From: Chitinophaga tropicalis
GTDB lineage: Bacteria > Bacteroidota > Bacteroidia > Chitinophagales > Chitinophagaceae
Assembly (NCBI RefSeq): GCF_009758205.1
Contig: NZ_WRXN01000027.1
Span: forward strand, 1 to 40,689
Direction: 5' to 3'
Length of the DNA: 40,689 nt
Made by a program: the position numbers and the translations under genes. This document shows, piece by piece, positions 8,748-18,151 of this stretch (the first letter of the stretch is position 1; each line of letters begins with the position of its first letter). Below the pieces are notes generated by a model. That model was not told the origin of the DNA. It did no database searches and saw only the letters and a list, made by a program, of their open reading frames with translations.

Positions 8748-10268
8748 TTATGCGCCTCTTTCGTATTTCTCTTTTAGAATCTCACCGAGTGATTTTCTTT
8801 TGAGCCGGGCTTCTATCCAGGCTGAGAAGTCGAAGATCCTGAGTTGCTGCTGCTCATATTTGTCAGCTCTGATCTTATCAAAGCTGGCATTGATCTTTTT
8901 CCACAGCATGTTGCGGAAAGAGGGAACGGAAGGTACTTCTCCTGCGCTCAGAAATTTGATGACGGTCCTTTCAAGCAGGTAAGAGCGTTTGGTATCCGGC
9001 TGCAGGTGCCGGCGGAATGCCCTTGTTTCATAGCGTATGTAATCGTAGTTGCCCAGTTCATACTGAATGAGCAGGTGTACCAGTCTGAAGGTACGGTAGA
9101 TGGGAAGAGAGCTGTAAAGATTGCTTTGCTGCAGCACCTGTTCAATACTGTCATGTGCATTGTTGATATCTCCGTTGCCCAGGTATACCAGCGCTTTATA
9201 AAGATGCAGTTCTGCCTGTTTGCTGATATCCAGCAGGTAAATATGTTTCTGCAGGAGGGGGGCATATTGTTTCTGCAGCTGAAGGGCGGAGGTAAAATTA
9301 CCGCTGTCTATATAGCTGCCCAGTTCATAGATGAACAGCAGTCTTTGCAGCATCACTTCGAAATAGGGGCTGTTGCCTTTGAAGCGTTTTACCTTATCCA
9401 GGAACTGTAACAGTTCGGTATAGTGTTTCCCTGCCCGGAGGCTGTCCAGTATGCCTTCTATTACCAGCAGGTGATCTGCCGGGGTATCTTCAAAGAGGGC
9501 CGGGTGTGTTTCCAGCAGATCGTTTAAGGTGTGGAATACACGCAGTGCAGCGGCATGATCGCCGGAAATGAGGTAGTAATGCGCCTGGAACAGGAGGTGT
9601 ATCTTCATGCTTATGGCAGATGATGCCAGTGGGGCAGGCATGGCTGTGTTCAGCTCATCGAGGTCTTCCTGCTGACGTGTGGAGCGTGTGCTGCCCCTGT
9701 ATAACAAGCGATGCCGTAATATTTCATATAGGGATGACTGTTGTCTTACCTGTTGTATGGTATGTATTGTCTGCCGCATTTCTGCCTGTTTTTGCTGTAG
9801 CTCTTCTTCTGTGATGCCGGGAAAATTAAGCAGGTGTAACAGCTGTATTTCCTGTTGTTGTGCCCAGAGCAGCAGCAGGTGTTTCTCATTTTCTTCAGCA
9901 GATGCCTGCACTTTGTTCAGTTGTTTTAAGGCATCTTCATGCAACGAGCGTTCAAAAAGGATCTCACTTTTTAATATGCCTGTGGCCAGCGCCATGGCGG
10001 GATGCCGTTGCATGCGCAGATGCAGGAGGCAATCAAGTAAAACTTTGTACAGGTACTTACTACATACGTCATAACTGCAACCAGGATACTGCTGTTGAAA
10101 CATTTTCTTCAGGTCGGCAACGGGAAGGACGGCTTGTTTTTCCAGCAGATCGAACAGGTTTACATAATCTTTATTGCCTTGCTGCAAGGCAGTGTATAAA
10201 CGGAAATATCTCTTTTCTGCTTTTGTAAGTGTATTAATAAGCCTGCCAAGCATATCAGCTTTAGCCAT
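8748..10268 (-). CDS. uncharacterised all-helical (TPR-like) protein
   Basis: This 506-residue protein has no signal peptide or membrane segment, so it is probably cytoplasmic. It starts 'MAKADMLGRLINTLTKAEKRYFRLYTALQQ'. It is rich in Leu, Gln and His, with many short amphipathic helices. Examples are 'LYKALVYLGNGDINNAHDSIEQVLQQ' (about 350-375) and the preceding repeats, which look like degenerate tetratricopeptide hairpins. No catalytic motif is visible. I recognise it only as a conserved hypothetical of Bacteroidota. Its stop lies 65 bases before the tetR promoter, same strand; it has its own upstream region and is probably not part of the efflux operon. Confidence 0.8.
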   Translation of the reverse strand: MAKADMLGRLINTLTKAEKRYFRLYTALQQGNKDYVNLFDLLEKQAVLPVADLKKMFQQQYPGCSYDVCSKYLYKVLLDCLLHLRMQRHPAMALATGILKSEILFERSLHEDALKQLNKVQASAEENEKHLLLLWAQQQEIQLLHLLNFPGITEEELQQKQAEMRQTIHTIQQVRQQSSLYEILRHRLLYRGSTRSTRQQEDLDELNTAMPAPLASSAISMKIHLLFQAHYYLISGDHAAALRVFHTLNDLLETHPALFEDTPADHLLVIEGILDSLRAGKHYTELLQFLDKVKRFKGNSPYFEVMLQRLLFIYELGSYIDSGNFTSALQLQKQYAPLLQKHIYLLDISKQAELHLYKALVYLGNGDINNAHDSIEQVLQQSNLYSSLPIYRTFRLVHLLIQYELGNYDYIRYETRAFRRHLQPDTKRSYLLERTVIKFLSAGEVPSVPSFRNMLWKKINASFDKIRADKYEQQQLRIFDFSAWIEARLKRKSLGEILKEKYERGA

Positions 10269-10537
10269 GTTACAGTCGGTTTTTAATTTCAGGAGTCACA
10301 GCGAACAAAATAAGTAAATAACAATAGTTGCTACTGTGGCTGCAATAGTGTGCCGGATGCTTTCGGATTGTCTGAAACGTATAATAGAAATGGCATATCC
10401 GTTTAAAGTTCAACTTTGTAATTGGTTGATAAATAATATTTGTTTGCACTATAAAATAAAAATCAAAACAAATAAAGGCAAAAATGGGAATGTCTTTTTC
10501 AAATGAAAAATGGCTAAAAAGTTATAAAGTGGCTCAC

Positions 10538-10545
10538 TATATTTG
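10538..10545 (+). promoter_or_regulatory. possible -7 box for the SusCD operon
   Basis: TATATTTG fits TAnnTTTG, but no TTTG-like -33 element is seen at the expected distance. Use of this box would give a leader of about 430 bases, which is long but would include the structured segment near 10920. Confidence 0.25.
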
Positions 10546-10600
10546 AATCGGAATTAAAAGGAACCATGGTTTTATTCATGTGTTACCGGATTCCCTAGTT

Positions 10601-10834
10601 CACGTTATAGTAATCCCTGGATGGAATGAGTATTGTAGTTCAACCTTAATCACAATTATAGTACCAGTAGCAAGAGAGAAAGTTTTAAAGTAACCAGAAA
10701 GCGCCTGCGGCCGGCTGAATTCAAGTTGTACATTACCAAAATCACAAGGATTTATTTTTTAACCTAAATGTATTTTTCTATTGATCTGAAATCATCAAGC
10801 TAAATCGTTTTATACAGGTATTCCACGTTATAGT
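10601..10834. repeat. 11-base exact direct repeat, 223 bases apart
   Basis: CACGTTATAGT occurs at 10601-10611 and 10824-10834, each preceded by TT or TTC. The copies could be regulator half-sites for the SusCD operon, or chance. Confidence 0.4.
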
Positions 10835-10915
10835 TTCCACGGGTCAGGTTCTGTGTTGTTCACCCTATGTTATCCAACGGTATAAACGTTTGGCATCAAC
10901 CAAAAGCAAACGGAT

Positions 10916-10950
10916 GGCCGATTACGGGAAGTAATCGATTACCGGAGGCC
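10916..10950 (+). promoter_or_regulatory. palindromic leader element before the first susC
   Basis: GATTAC (10920-10925), GTAATC (10931-10936) and GATTAC (10937-10942) lie in a row. The central GTAATC can pair upstream, giving a hairpin with loop GGGAA. With the downstream copy it forms the perfect 12-bp palindrome GTAATCGATTAC. GGCC segments at 10916-10919 and 10947-10950 can close an outer stem. It ends 24 bases before the susC start, so it could be a protein-binding dyad or a leader switch. Confidence 0.4.
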
Positions 10951-10974
10951 GTCGCCATTTAAAAATTTTCATCT

Positions 10975-13875
10975 ATGAATTTATCTGTACGGATATTGAT
11001 CACGTGCCTGGGCGTGTATTGTCCAATTATTGTCCGGGGGCAGGACACTCTAAAGTCAATCCAGCAGCATGTTACAACGGGGAAGACAGATTCCGTTTCG
11101 ATGGAGCGTGAAAATATTTACCCTTACTCTTCACTGCATCAGCTGCTGAAAGGCAATGCAGCCGGCGTGTACATACAGGAGACAGGTGGAGAACCTGGAG
11201 CTTTCAGCAGTATGTTGTTGCGGGGCAGCGCTATTCCTTTCATCAACAGGCGTGATGTGTATGATGCGCAGCCTACAGTAATACTGGATGGCATTCCGCT
11301 TATCATGGACCATCCTTTTACGTTTGATATACAGCTGTTTGATTATAATCACCTGGGGCCGGCCACCAACCTGCTTTCTGCGATCGATATGAATAATATA
11401 GGCAGCGTGGAAGTGGTAAAGGACCTGGGAAAAGCGGCGTTATACGGGCCACGGGCAGCGAACGGAGGCGTGATACTGCTCACCTCGAAGACGCCTGTTT
11501 CAGGCATCCGCAGGATCAGTTTCAACACTTACTTCGGTATGGTGCAAAGGCCGCATATCTATACCACTAATGCGCGGTTTGAGAACAGTTTCAGGCAGCA
11601 GTTCTACGATAAGTACGCTACTACAGAACAGCTGCAGACTTACCCACTTTACCTGCGGGATTCTACCAACAGTGCTTATTATGGACCATCCAACTGGACG
11701 GACCTTTACTATAGCAACACACCGGTGTATGGTGTGAATGCCAGCCTTTCAAGCGGTACCAGCAGGGCTAATTTCATCTTTGCCGGAGGTACACAACGTA
11801 GCAGCAATGCTGCGGATAACACTGCTATGGACCGCTACAACGCTATGTTCAAGATCAACATGATGCCGTTGGGAGGCTTTACCGTTTCTGCAATGATCAA
11901 TGCCACGAGGCTGGAGCGTAAGCGGAACACCTGGCTGCGGGACCGTTTTGCGGAAATGCAATACCTGCCGGACCTCAGCAACCCGCTGCCGCCCAATAAA
12001 ACATCTTACAGCGCTTATCTCAATGAATTCGATAAATCGTTCGATGATAACAAGACCAATGAAGTGAACGGGTACTTCAGGCTCAGGGCTGATTTTGGCA
12101 ACAGCTGGGACTTTACGTCCATGTTCGGGTTTGATTATAACGAGGGGCTGAGAGACCTGTTCTATCCCAGTACATTGCTGGAAACAGTGAACTATCTCTC
12201 CAACTATTTTGGTTATAACCAACGGGTGCTTTTCAATAATACCCTGCGTTACAGGCATACCTGGGGTAAGCATCATGTTACGCTGGAAGCGGGAGAAACC
12301 TTCCAGGCAGATTTTAACCGGTATAATTATGCTTATGCGTATAAAGGTCCGAATGACCTGATACGTCTTAACCTTCTTCATTCTGACAATACGAAAGACG
12401 AATATCTTTCGCCTAAATCATTCAACCATGCGTTGATCTTTACTTTCCTCGATAAGCAACGGCACCGGTTGTTGTCCTTTTACGGACGGGCGGTTTATAA
12501 TTATAACGACCAGTTTGACCTCTCTGCGTTATTCCGCGCAGATGGTTCTTCCAGTGCACAGCCGGACAACTGGTGGTTGTACACGCCCACATTCACTGCA
12601 GGTCTCAATGTAAAAAACACCTGGCTGAAAGATGAAGCAGCTGTCAATGCCCTTCGTGTGCATGCCAGCTGGGGCCGGGTGGGCAGGCTGATGCCGGACG
12701 ACCGTTTTGGAGAAGGGCCCCAATACCTGTCGGACCTTTCATTCAGTAATAACCCTGTACGCTTTTCCTATAACGGTTTTCCAGGCATCAGCCGCGCCTA
12801 TTCGTCAGGCTACATTGGTTACGGTATCACCTGGCCTTATATGGAGCAGCTGGAGGTTGGCGTAAATACAGCCTTGTTCGGGAACAGGCTGAATCTCTCT
12901 GCAGACGTGTACAACAAGATAGATCATAACATGGTGCTGGGCATACCTTTTGGCGCTGAATACGGTTACAATTTCCAGTATAAGAACGGTATGAAAGTGC
13001 GTAACAGGGGAGTGGATATCTCTGCCGGCGCCTATCTGCTACCAGAAAAGAGCGACCTGCAATGGCAGGTAAGCGCTAACCTGAACTATAACAGGAATAC
13101 GTTGCTGGCATTGCCCGGAGGGCTGAAAGAGCTGAAAGTAGGGAATGGCAGCCGTATGCTAAGAACGGGTTATTCCATAGATCAGTACTGGGTGCTGGAA
13201 AACAAAGGTATCTATAACAGGGACGCGGATGTGCCGGTAAATCCTGCCAGTGGAAAATCCCTGAACTACAAAGGTATTCCTATACTGGCCGGAGATCCGA
13301 GGTGGAATGATATTAACGGAGATTATGTGATAGACGATAAGGATAAAGTTATGAAGAGTCATGCGCTGCCTGTGATCACAGGTGGGTTTAACAGTGATGT
13401 TTACTGGAGGGGCTTTACGCTGGGCTGCGCTTTCTATTATGCCCTGGGGCATAAGATCATGAATGAGGAAATGGCCAATCACTTTGACTTCATTAACCGG
13501 GAAGGAAAGATAGATATGAGCGCCGTAAAGGAGATCACCTTCTGGTCAAAGGCCGGCAATTACGATAAATACCCTCTATACAATCCGTGGAGTACGGTGG
13601 ACGCTTATCGTACAGATCAGACATTGTTCCTGGAAAATGCGGCATTCCTGAAGCTGCGCACCCTTTCGCTGCAATATGATCTTACCTCTGCAAAATGGTG
13701 GAATAAGAAAGGGCGTATTGTAAAACTGGTGGTATATGCCACGGGCAATAACCTCTTCACCATTACGCCGTATAGCGGCGGAGACCCTGAGCAGGCAGAC
13801 TTTAACGGCTATGACAACGGTTATGGATTGCCTATGCCTAAATCTTACACCATTGGCTTAAAAATGGACCTCTGA
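10975..13875 (+). CDS. SusC/RagA-like TonB-dependent outer-membrane receptor, short N-terminus
   Basis: This 966-residue transporter has a signal peptide (1-22, ending RGQ). The plug domain spans about 45-180, with 'LHQLLKGNAAGVYIQETGGEPGAFSSMLLRG', 'PTVILDGIPL' and 'IGSVEVVKDLGKAALYGPRAANGGVILLTS'. The rest is a 22-strand beta-barrel ending 'SYTIGLKMDL'. It should import a ligand captured by the SusD partner. Unlike its downstream paralogue it lacks the N-terminal carboxypeptidase-D-like domain and a recognisable Ton box; the stretch between signal peptide and plug is only about 25 residues. Its stop overlaps the SusD start (TGATG). It is the first gene of the ten-gene operon. Confidence 0.93.
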   Translation: MNLSVRILITCLGVYCPIIVRGQDTLKSIQQHVTTGKTDSVSMERENIYPYSSLHQLLKGNAAGVYIQETGGEPGAFSSMLLRGSAIPFINRRDVYDAQPTVILDGIPLIMDHPFTFDIQLFDYNHLGPATNLLSAIDMNNIGSVEVVKDLGKAALYGPRAANGGVILLTSKTPVSGIRRISFNTYFGMVQRPHIYTTNARFENSFRQQFYDKYATTEQLQTYPLYLRDSTNSAYYGPSNWTDLYYSNTPVYGVNASLSSGTSRANFIFAGGTQRSSNAADNTAMDRYNAMFKINMMPLGGFTVSAMINATRLERKRNTWLRDRFAEMQYLPDLSNPLPPNKTSYSAYLNEFDKSFDDNKTNEVNGYFRLRADFGNSWDFTSMFGFDYNEGLRDLFYPSTLLETVNYLSNYFGYNQRVLFNNTLRYRHTWGKHHVTLEAGETFQADFNRYNYAYAYKGPNDLIRLNLLHSDNTKDEYLSPKSFNHALIFTFLDKQRHRLLSFYGRAVYNYNDQFDLSALFRADGSSSAQPDNWWLYTPTFTAGLNVKNTWLKDEAAVNALRVHASWGRVGRLMPDDRFGEGPQYLSDLSFSNNPVRFSYNGFPGISRAYSSGYIGYGITWPYMEQLEVGVNTALFGNRLNLSADVYNKIDHNMVLGIPFGAEYGYNFQYKNGMKVRNRGVDISAGAYLLPEKSDLQWQVSANLNYNRNTLLALPGGLKELKVGNGSRMLRTGYSIDQYWVLENKGIYNRDADVPVNPASGKSLNYKGIPILAGDPRWNDINGDYVIDDKDKVMKSHALPVITGGFNSDVYWRGFTLGCAFYYALGHKIMNEEMANHFDFINREGKIDMSAVKEITFWSKAGNYDKYPLYNPWSTVDAYRTDQTLFLENAAFLKLRTLSLQYDLTSAKWWNKKGRIVKLVVYATGNNLFTITPYSGGDPEQADFNGYDNGYGLPMPKSYTIGLKMDL

Positions 13876-15386
13876 TGAAAAGAATATTTTTTCTGTTGAT
13901 GATCTGCTCCTGTACATGGGTGGGTTGTAATAAGCTACTTGATATTAATTCTTCTCATGCGGTATCTGAGGAGAATATGTGGAACTCTCACCAGGACACG
14001 CGTAATGCGCTGATAAGTGTGTATGGTCTGGCGCGTGCTGCTGTGGCAGATAACAATGCCTGGTGGATGTATGGGGAGTTGAGAGAGGGCGACTTCTACT
14101 CCCTGCAACGGCAGGACCTGAAAGCGATCATCCGTAATGATCTGCGTGCCTCTTATCCGTTGATACAGTCGCTCGCCAACTGGCGCCGTTTCTATGCAGT
14201 GATCAACGCTGCCAATATGTTTTTAGAGCATGTTGGAGAAGTGAAGGAGAGAGATCCTAAATACTCTGATCAGAACATGCGGGTGGATATTGCACAGATG
14301 CGTTTTATGAGGGCCTACACTTATTTCATGCTGGTTTCTATATGGGGAGATGTGCCACTGATCACCTCATCACATGACGGAGAATTTGCCCCTAAGGCAA
14401 GGGAAAAGAAAGAGGCCGTACTTGCATTTGTAGAAAAGGAATTGTTGCAGGCGGCGGAAGACCTGCCTTATAAATACAGCGCTGACGATCCTCAGCAATC
14501 AGGCGCTTATTATAATGAGAGCAATACCCGGTGGTCTGGCGTGCTGGCCCGGAAGCACAGCGCCTATGCTATACTGGCGCATGTGGCCGCCTGGCAGGGA
14601 AAGTATGTAGATGCTTCTGTGTACGGGCAGTTTGTGCTGGACAACTATTCCAAGGGTGGCAGCTATTATATTGGTACGGACGAGCTGGCTAACAGGGACG
14701 GGTTCTTCAAATGGAAGAAAGATAATCATATCCTGGCTTTCAATTTTGACTGGGGACATGTGGACGCTTCATTTTCAGGTCACCTGGAAGAGATGACCCT
14801 GGCCAAGCCTGTTATTAACAAAGCGTTGCCTGACATCTATATACCTAAGGATACTATTCTCTCCATATTTGATCAGCCGCAGGATGAGCGTTTCAGCCTG
14901 GATACGCTGACCGGTGCACCTGCATCACAACGTTATTTTTCCAACTTCAACAGCCTGGTGCCCATTTTCAGTAAAATAAAAGTGATACAGGACGGCAATA
15001 CATCTGACCCTTCTTTCAGGATATATTCCAGCACTATCATTGTTACCCGCCTGGAAAACATTACGCTGCTGCAGGCAGAGGCGCTGGCAGTGATTGGTCA
15101 GCAGCAAAGGGCGATAGATCTTCTTAATACCATCAGAGACCTGCGTAAGATCAGGCGTTATGACAGCGCCAGGGAAGGAGACCTGATAGACGCCATATTC
15201 AGGGAGCGCCGTAAAGAACTGATGGGAGAGGGCTGGAGATGGTTTGACCTGATACGCTATCATAAGATCAAGCAGCAGGACCCTGCTTTTATGCAGCTGA
15301 TAGCCAGTGGTGGTATTTACTGGCCTGTGGCGGAAGAGATCATTGCACAAAATCCGCTGATAACCCAGAACCCTTATTGGCAGTAG
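13875..15386 (+). CDS. SusD/RagB-like surface lipoprotein
   Basis: This 503-residue partner of the preceding SusC should be the lid that captures ligand over the barrel. The lipobox is WVGC (Cys18), followed by NKLLDI. The helical TPR-type scaffold is recognisable: 'RFMRAYTYFMLVSIWGDVPLI' (about 150-170), and the C-terminal 'IDLLNTIRDLRKIRRYD' and 'AIFRERRKELMGEGWRWFDLIR', which are SusD hallmarks. Translation is probably coupled to SusC through the one-base TGATG overlap. The ligand cannot be inferred. Confidence 0.95.
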   Translation: MKRIFFLLMICSCTWVGCNKLLDINSSHAVSEENMWNSHQDTRNALISVYGLARAAVADNNAWWMYGELREGDFYSLQRQDLKAIIRNDLRASYPLIQSLANWRRFYAVINAANMFLEHVGEVKERDPKYSDQNMRVDIAQMRFMRAYTYFMLVSIWGDVPLITSSHDGEFAPKAREKKEAVLAFVEKELLQAAEDLPYKYSADDPQQSGAYYNESNTRWSGVLARKHSAYAILAHVAAWQGKYVDASVYGQFVLDNYSKGGSYYIGTDELANRDGFFKWKKDNHILAFNFDWGHVDASFSGHLEEMTLAKPVINKALPDIYIPKDTILSIFDQPQDERFSLDTLTGAPASQRYFSNFNSLVPIFSKIKVIQDGNTSDPSFRIYSSTIIVTRLENITLLQAEALAVIGQQQRAIDLLNTIRDLRKIRRYDSAREGDLIDAIFRERRKELMGEGWRWFDLIRYHKIKQQDPAFMQLIASGGIYWPVAEEIIAQNPLITQNPYWQ

Positions 15387-15408
15387 GGTGCACGGCGCGA
15401 AAGAACTG

Positions 15409-15451
15409 CTCAAAAAACAGGTTTCGCCTCCGGTAAAACCTGTTTTCTGAG
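15409..15451 (+). terminator. internal hairpin between susD and the third gene
   Basis: Arms AAAACAGGTTT (15414-15424) and AAACCTGTTTT (15436-15446) form a perfect 11-bp stem, extended by outer CTCA/TGAG. Only four T follow, so termination would be partial. It lies 22 bases after the SusD stop, inside the otherwise tightly packed operon. It could lower expression of downstream genes relative to the first SusCD pair, or protect the 3' end of a processed susCD transcript. Confidence 0.6.
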
Positions 15452-15509
15452 AGAGTGGAGCTGGCCCGCGGCTGGCAAAAAAGATTCAAACAGAGATAAA
15501 CTAACAGTC

Positions 15510-17090
15510 ATGCATTATATCAAGTTATTAACGGCAGTGCTTTTTGCCTGTGTGCTGTTCTATACAGGATGCCGGAAGGACAGAGGATATTATGATTACA
15601 GTAACGGATCAAATGTATTTGAAGGTAACACGTATGAGTTCCTGAAGGCACAACATCAGTATGATTCTTTCCTGCTGGCTGTAGACCGTTTACAGCTGAC
15701 AGATAGCCTGAAAACAGGCCGTTATACTGTTTTTGCTCCTTCAGACGCCAGCTTTAAGCAGGCTGTTGAAAATATGAATACGCTGCGCAGGATACAGAAC
15801 AGGGATTATATCTATATCAGCTCTGTACCTTATGAGCAGCTGGACACACTGGTATGCCGTTATATTATAAGGGACACTGTTACTTCCGGCCGTATGCAGC
15901 TGCAGGATGGGCTGTTGTTGTCTGCCATCAGGTATGGGTATCCTATGCACGGGAAGTTTAGCAGGACGGACGCTGAGGGCCATGTTGGTGGTGGACCGGG
16001 AATAATTACCTATAGTGATACCAAAGGAGTGATCTACACTAACCGATGGAGCAAGAGCAGTACGGTGGCTATAGATATTCAGACCAGCACAGGCCGTGTG
16101 AATGTGATAGAGAAAGATCACATGTTTGGTTTTGATGAATTTATTCTGCGTATGAACCCGACGGTATCTACGCCGTGGAATGACTTTCCTATGTTCATTC
16201 CGGGTGTGATAGGGCTGGAACAGTATAACCGGGGCGGAAATAAGGTAGGGTACCTGGATTTTTCCCTCAACAACCAGGGCGGGCAATACCGTCCGGCAGA
16301 GCAGGTGGACATTGCCACTTCTGAAGAGGGAGGGTTGAAAGTTGGATGGACAGAAACGGGAGAATGGATGGACTATAGTGTTGAAGTAACAACGTCTGGC
16401 GCCTATGATCTGACATTGCGTTATGGTACGGCTAATGACAACGGCCGTTTGCACCTGGAAATGGATGGCAGGCCTGTTGTGGGCAGTGCTTTCATTATGC
16501 CGGCCAGTGGTTCTTATCAGTCATTCAGGGATATTAAATCGACCGTGCAGCTTACAGCAGGGCGGCACCTGATGAGGATCTATTATGACTATGCTATCTA
16601 TGATCTGCGTTTCCTGAAGTTTGTCAGAAAAGACCAGCCTATGACCATACCTGGTGTGATCACAATGGAAGACTATGACCAGGGTGGGGAGGGAGTAGCC
16701 TATCACGATGCCAATACCGGTAATAACGGTAATAAATACCGTACAAGTGAAGGGGTGGATATAGACTTTGCAAAGAATGAAGGAGGCGGTTACCAGGTAG
16801 GATGGACGGAAACGGGAGAGTGGATGAATTATACTGTGGAAGTAAAGGAAACCGGCTTCTATACTGTTTCTACGCTGGTGGGCACCAACAGGGACGATGG
16901 CAAATTCCATATATCATTTGACGGGCAGAATGCAACGGGAACGGTGCAGGTGCCTAATACTTCAGATCATCATAAAAGAAAGGTGGTGAACAGTTCTGTC
17001 TATCTCACCAAGGGAGTGCATGTAATGCAGTTCTATGTGGATAATGGCGGATTTGATGTAAAGTCTGTCACTTTCAGGGCCTTGAATTAA
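15510..17090 (+). CDS. surface lipoprotein: FAS1 domain plus two CBM6-like modules
   Basis: This 526-residue lipoprotein has lipobox YTGC (Cys21). A fasciclin (FAS1) domain spans about 38-215: 'TYEFLKAQHQYDSFLLAVDR' and 'GRYTVFAPSDASFKQAV' are its first hallmark. Two tandem CBM6-like carbohydrate-binding modules follow at about 230-372 and 380-525. They share the internal repeat GWTETGEWM(D/N)Y at 279 and 431 and the start 'PGVI.(L/M)E.Y..GG'. CBM6 modules bind beta-glycan chains, which suggests a polysaccharide or glycoprotein ligand. No catalytic domain is attached. The role is probably ligand binding next to SusCD. It follows the internal hairpin and lies 17 bases before the next gene. Confidence 0.88.
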   Translation: MHYIKLLTAVLFACVLFYTGCRKDRGYYDYSNGSNVFEGNTYEFLKAQHQYDSFLLAVDRLQLTDSLKTGRYTVFAPSDASFKQAVENMNTLRRIQNRDYIYISSVPYEQLDTLVCRYIIRDTVTSGRMQLQDGLLLSAIRYGYPMHGKFSRTDAEGHVGGGPGIITYSDTKGVIYTNRWSKSSTVAIDIQTSTGRVNVIEKDHMFGFDEFILRMNPTVSTPWNDFPMFIPGVIGLEQYNRGGNKVGYLDFSLNNQGGQYRPAEQVDIATSEEGGLKVGWTETGEWMDYSVEVTTSGAYDLTLRYGTANDNGRLHLEMDGRPVVGSAFIMPASGSYQSFRDIKSTVQLTAGRHLMRIYYDYAIYDLRFLKFVRKDQPMTIPGVITMEDYDQGGEGVAYHDANTGNNGNKYRTSEGVDIDFAKNEGGGYQVGWTETGEWMNYTVEVKETGFYTVSTLVGTNRDDGKFHISFDGQNATGTVQVPNTSDHHKRKVVNSSVYLTKGVHVMQFYVDNGGFDVKSVTFRALN

Positions 17091-17107
17091 ATCGTAAAAA
17101 ACAACCC

Positions 17108-18151
17108 ATGCGAAGCATACTTACCATTTATTTACTGGCATTCATACTGGTGGCCGCCTGCCGTAAGTCGGCCCCGGACGACCTGGATTATCTCAGTCCA
17201 CGGGCGGTGTACAACCGGAACCAGTTCTCTCCTGTGCTGGGAAGGACTACGCAGTTCCTGCAGATCTTCAACACAGATAACTCTTCAACACCTATTTCGT
17301 TCAGGATATTGAATGTGCGTTACAAAAAGGATGGGCAACCAACAACTGATCTTGACCAGCAGGTAGATGTACTGGCGTGGAAGCAGGCATATACCGGTGA
17401 GGAGAAGTCGATCGCTGAAATTGAAAGTAAGCGGACATTGGAGAAACATCCCGCATGGGAGATCAGACCGGAATCGGGCGATTTTATACTATGGGCGGAA
17501 GCAAACGCTACCGCCATGCGTTATCAGCCTGATTCCGGCTATCTTTTTGACGTGGAGGCATCTAATACCGGAGGAAAAAATACTTATAAGAACCTTTCCC
17601 TTATGCCCTTGCGGGAGCAACCTTATGCACCCTATGAGTATGACCCGGTTACAGGGCTGCACAGGGCTACTTACCCGGAGCCCGGCGATTCTTCCATTTT
17701 CGTGCTTCAGTACAATCATCCCGGTGTTTATGGTATTGTAGATGATGGTACCGGCCTGGGATTGAAATCAGACAGTGTACGTGTGCATTTCCATAAAAAA
17801 GGAGAGGGCAATTCTCTCACCTTCAAATTCATGGATAAGGATTCATTGCCTATGAACCCCACATTGTTTAACCTCACTCCCTGGGATTCCCTGCTGCATG
17901 GCTTTGATAAGGTAATGATGAAGGATGCGGTCAGTTACCAGGTGGCGTATCCTGTTCCGTTGATCAGGTATAAGACAAGGTATACGAATGGTGACGGATC
18001 GCAGGCGTATGTGAAGTTCAGTTTTACGCGACTGGGTTTTGGCAATATAAGGGAGATCGGTGTGGTAGATCTCTACTTCAATATCTATCAGAAGGGAGAC
18101 TGGGAGATCATATTCTATTTCCGTAATAATCCCCGGTTCAGAGATGAATAA
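17108..18151 (+). CDS. DUF5007-like surface lipoprotein
   Basis: This 347-residue lipoprotein has lipobox VAAC (Cys18) followed by RKSAPDDLD. The rest is beta-rich with no membrane segment. The sequence ('YLSPRAVYNRNQFSPVLGRTTQFLQIFNTDNSSTPISF' style start, RNNPRFRDE end) and the neighbours match my memory of DUF5007 proteins, which accompany SusCD and FAS1 genes in Bacteroidota. The biochemical role is unknown. A binding or scaffold function analogous to SusE/SusF is an inference from position. Its last 8 bases overlap the start of the second SusC, indicating translational coupling. Confidence 0.7.
   Translation: MRSILTIYLLAFILVAACRKSAPDDLDYLSPRAVYNRNQFSPVLGRTTQFLQIFNTDNSSTPISFRILNVRYKKDGQPTTDLDQQVDVLAWKQAYTGEEKSIAEIESKRTLEKHPAWEIRPESGDFILWAEANATAMRYQPDSGYLFDVEASNTGGKNTYKNLSLMPLREQPYAPYEYDPVTGLHRATYPEPGDSSIFVLQYNHPGVYGIVDDGTGLGLKSDSVRVHFHKKGEGNSLTFKFMDKDSLPMNPTLFNLTPWDSLLHGFDKVMMKDAVSYQVAYPVPLIRYKTRYTNGDGSQAYVKFSFTRLGFGNIREIGVVDLYFNIYQKGDWEIIFYFRNNPRFRDE

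Larger units (their letters stand above)
10269..10974. other. 706-base AT-rich intergenic region, leader of the SusCD operon
   Basis: No credible gene lies here. It separates the divergent gene at 8748-10268 from the SusCD operon and must contain both promoters. Notable contents are a TATATTTG box (10538), an exact 11-base direct repeat (10601 and 10824), and a palindromic leader segment (10916-10950). No sigma or anti-sigma gene is present. Confidence 0.7.

Noticed and set aside
15741..16454. Minus-strand open frame of 237 codons opposite the FAS1-CBM6 gene
   Set aside because: It is the antisense of a protein with clear FAS1 and CBM6-like motifs; no signal of its own.
16319..16834. Internal similarity within 15510-17090 as a possible DNA repeat or mobile element
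   Set aside because: The repeat is at protein level (two CBM6-like modules), not a nucleotide-level mobile repeat.
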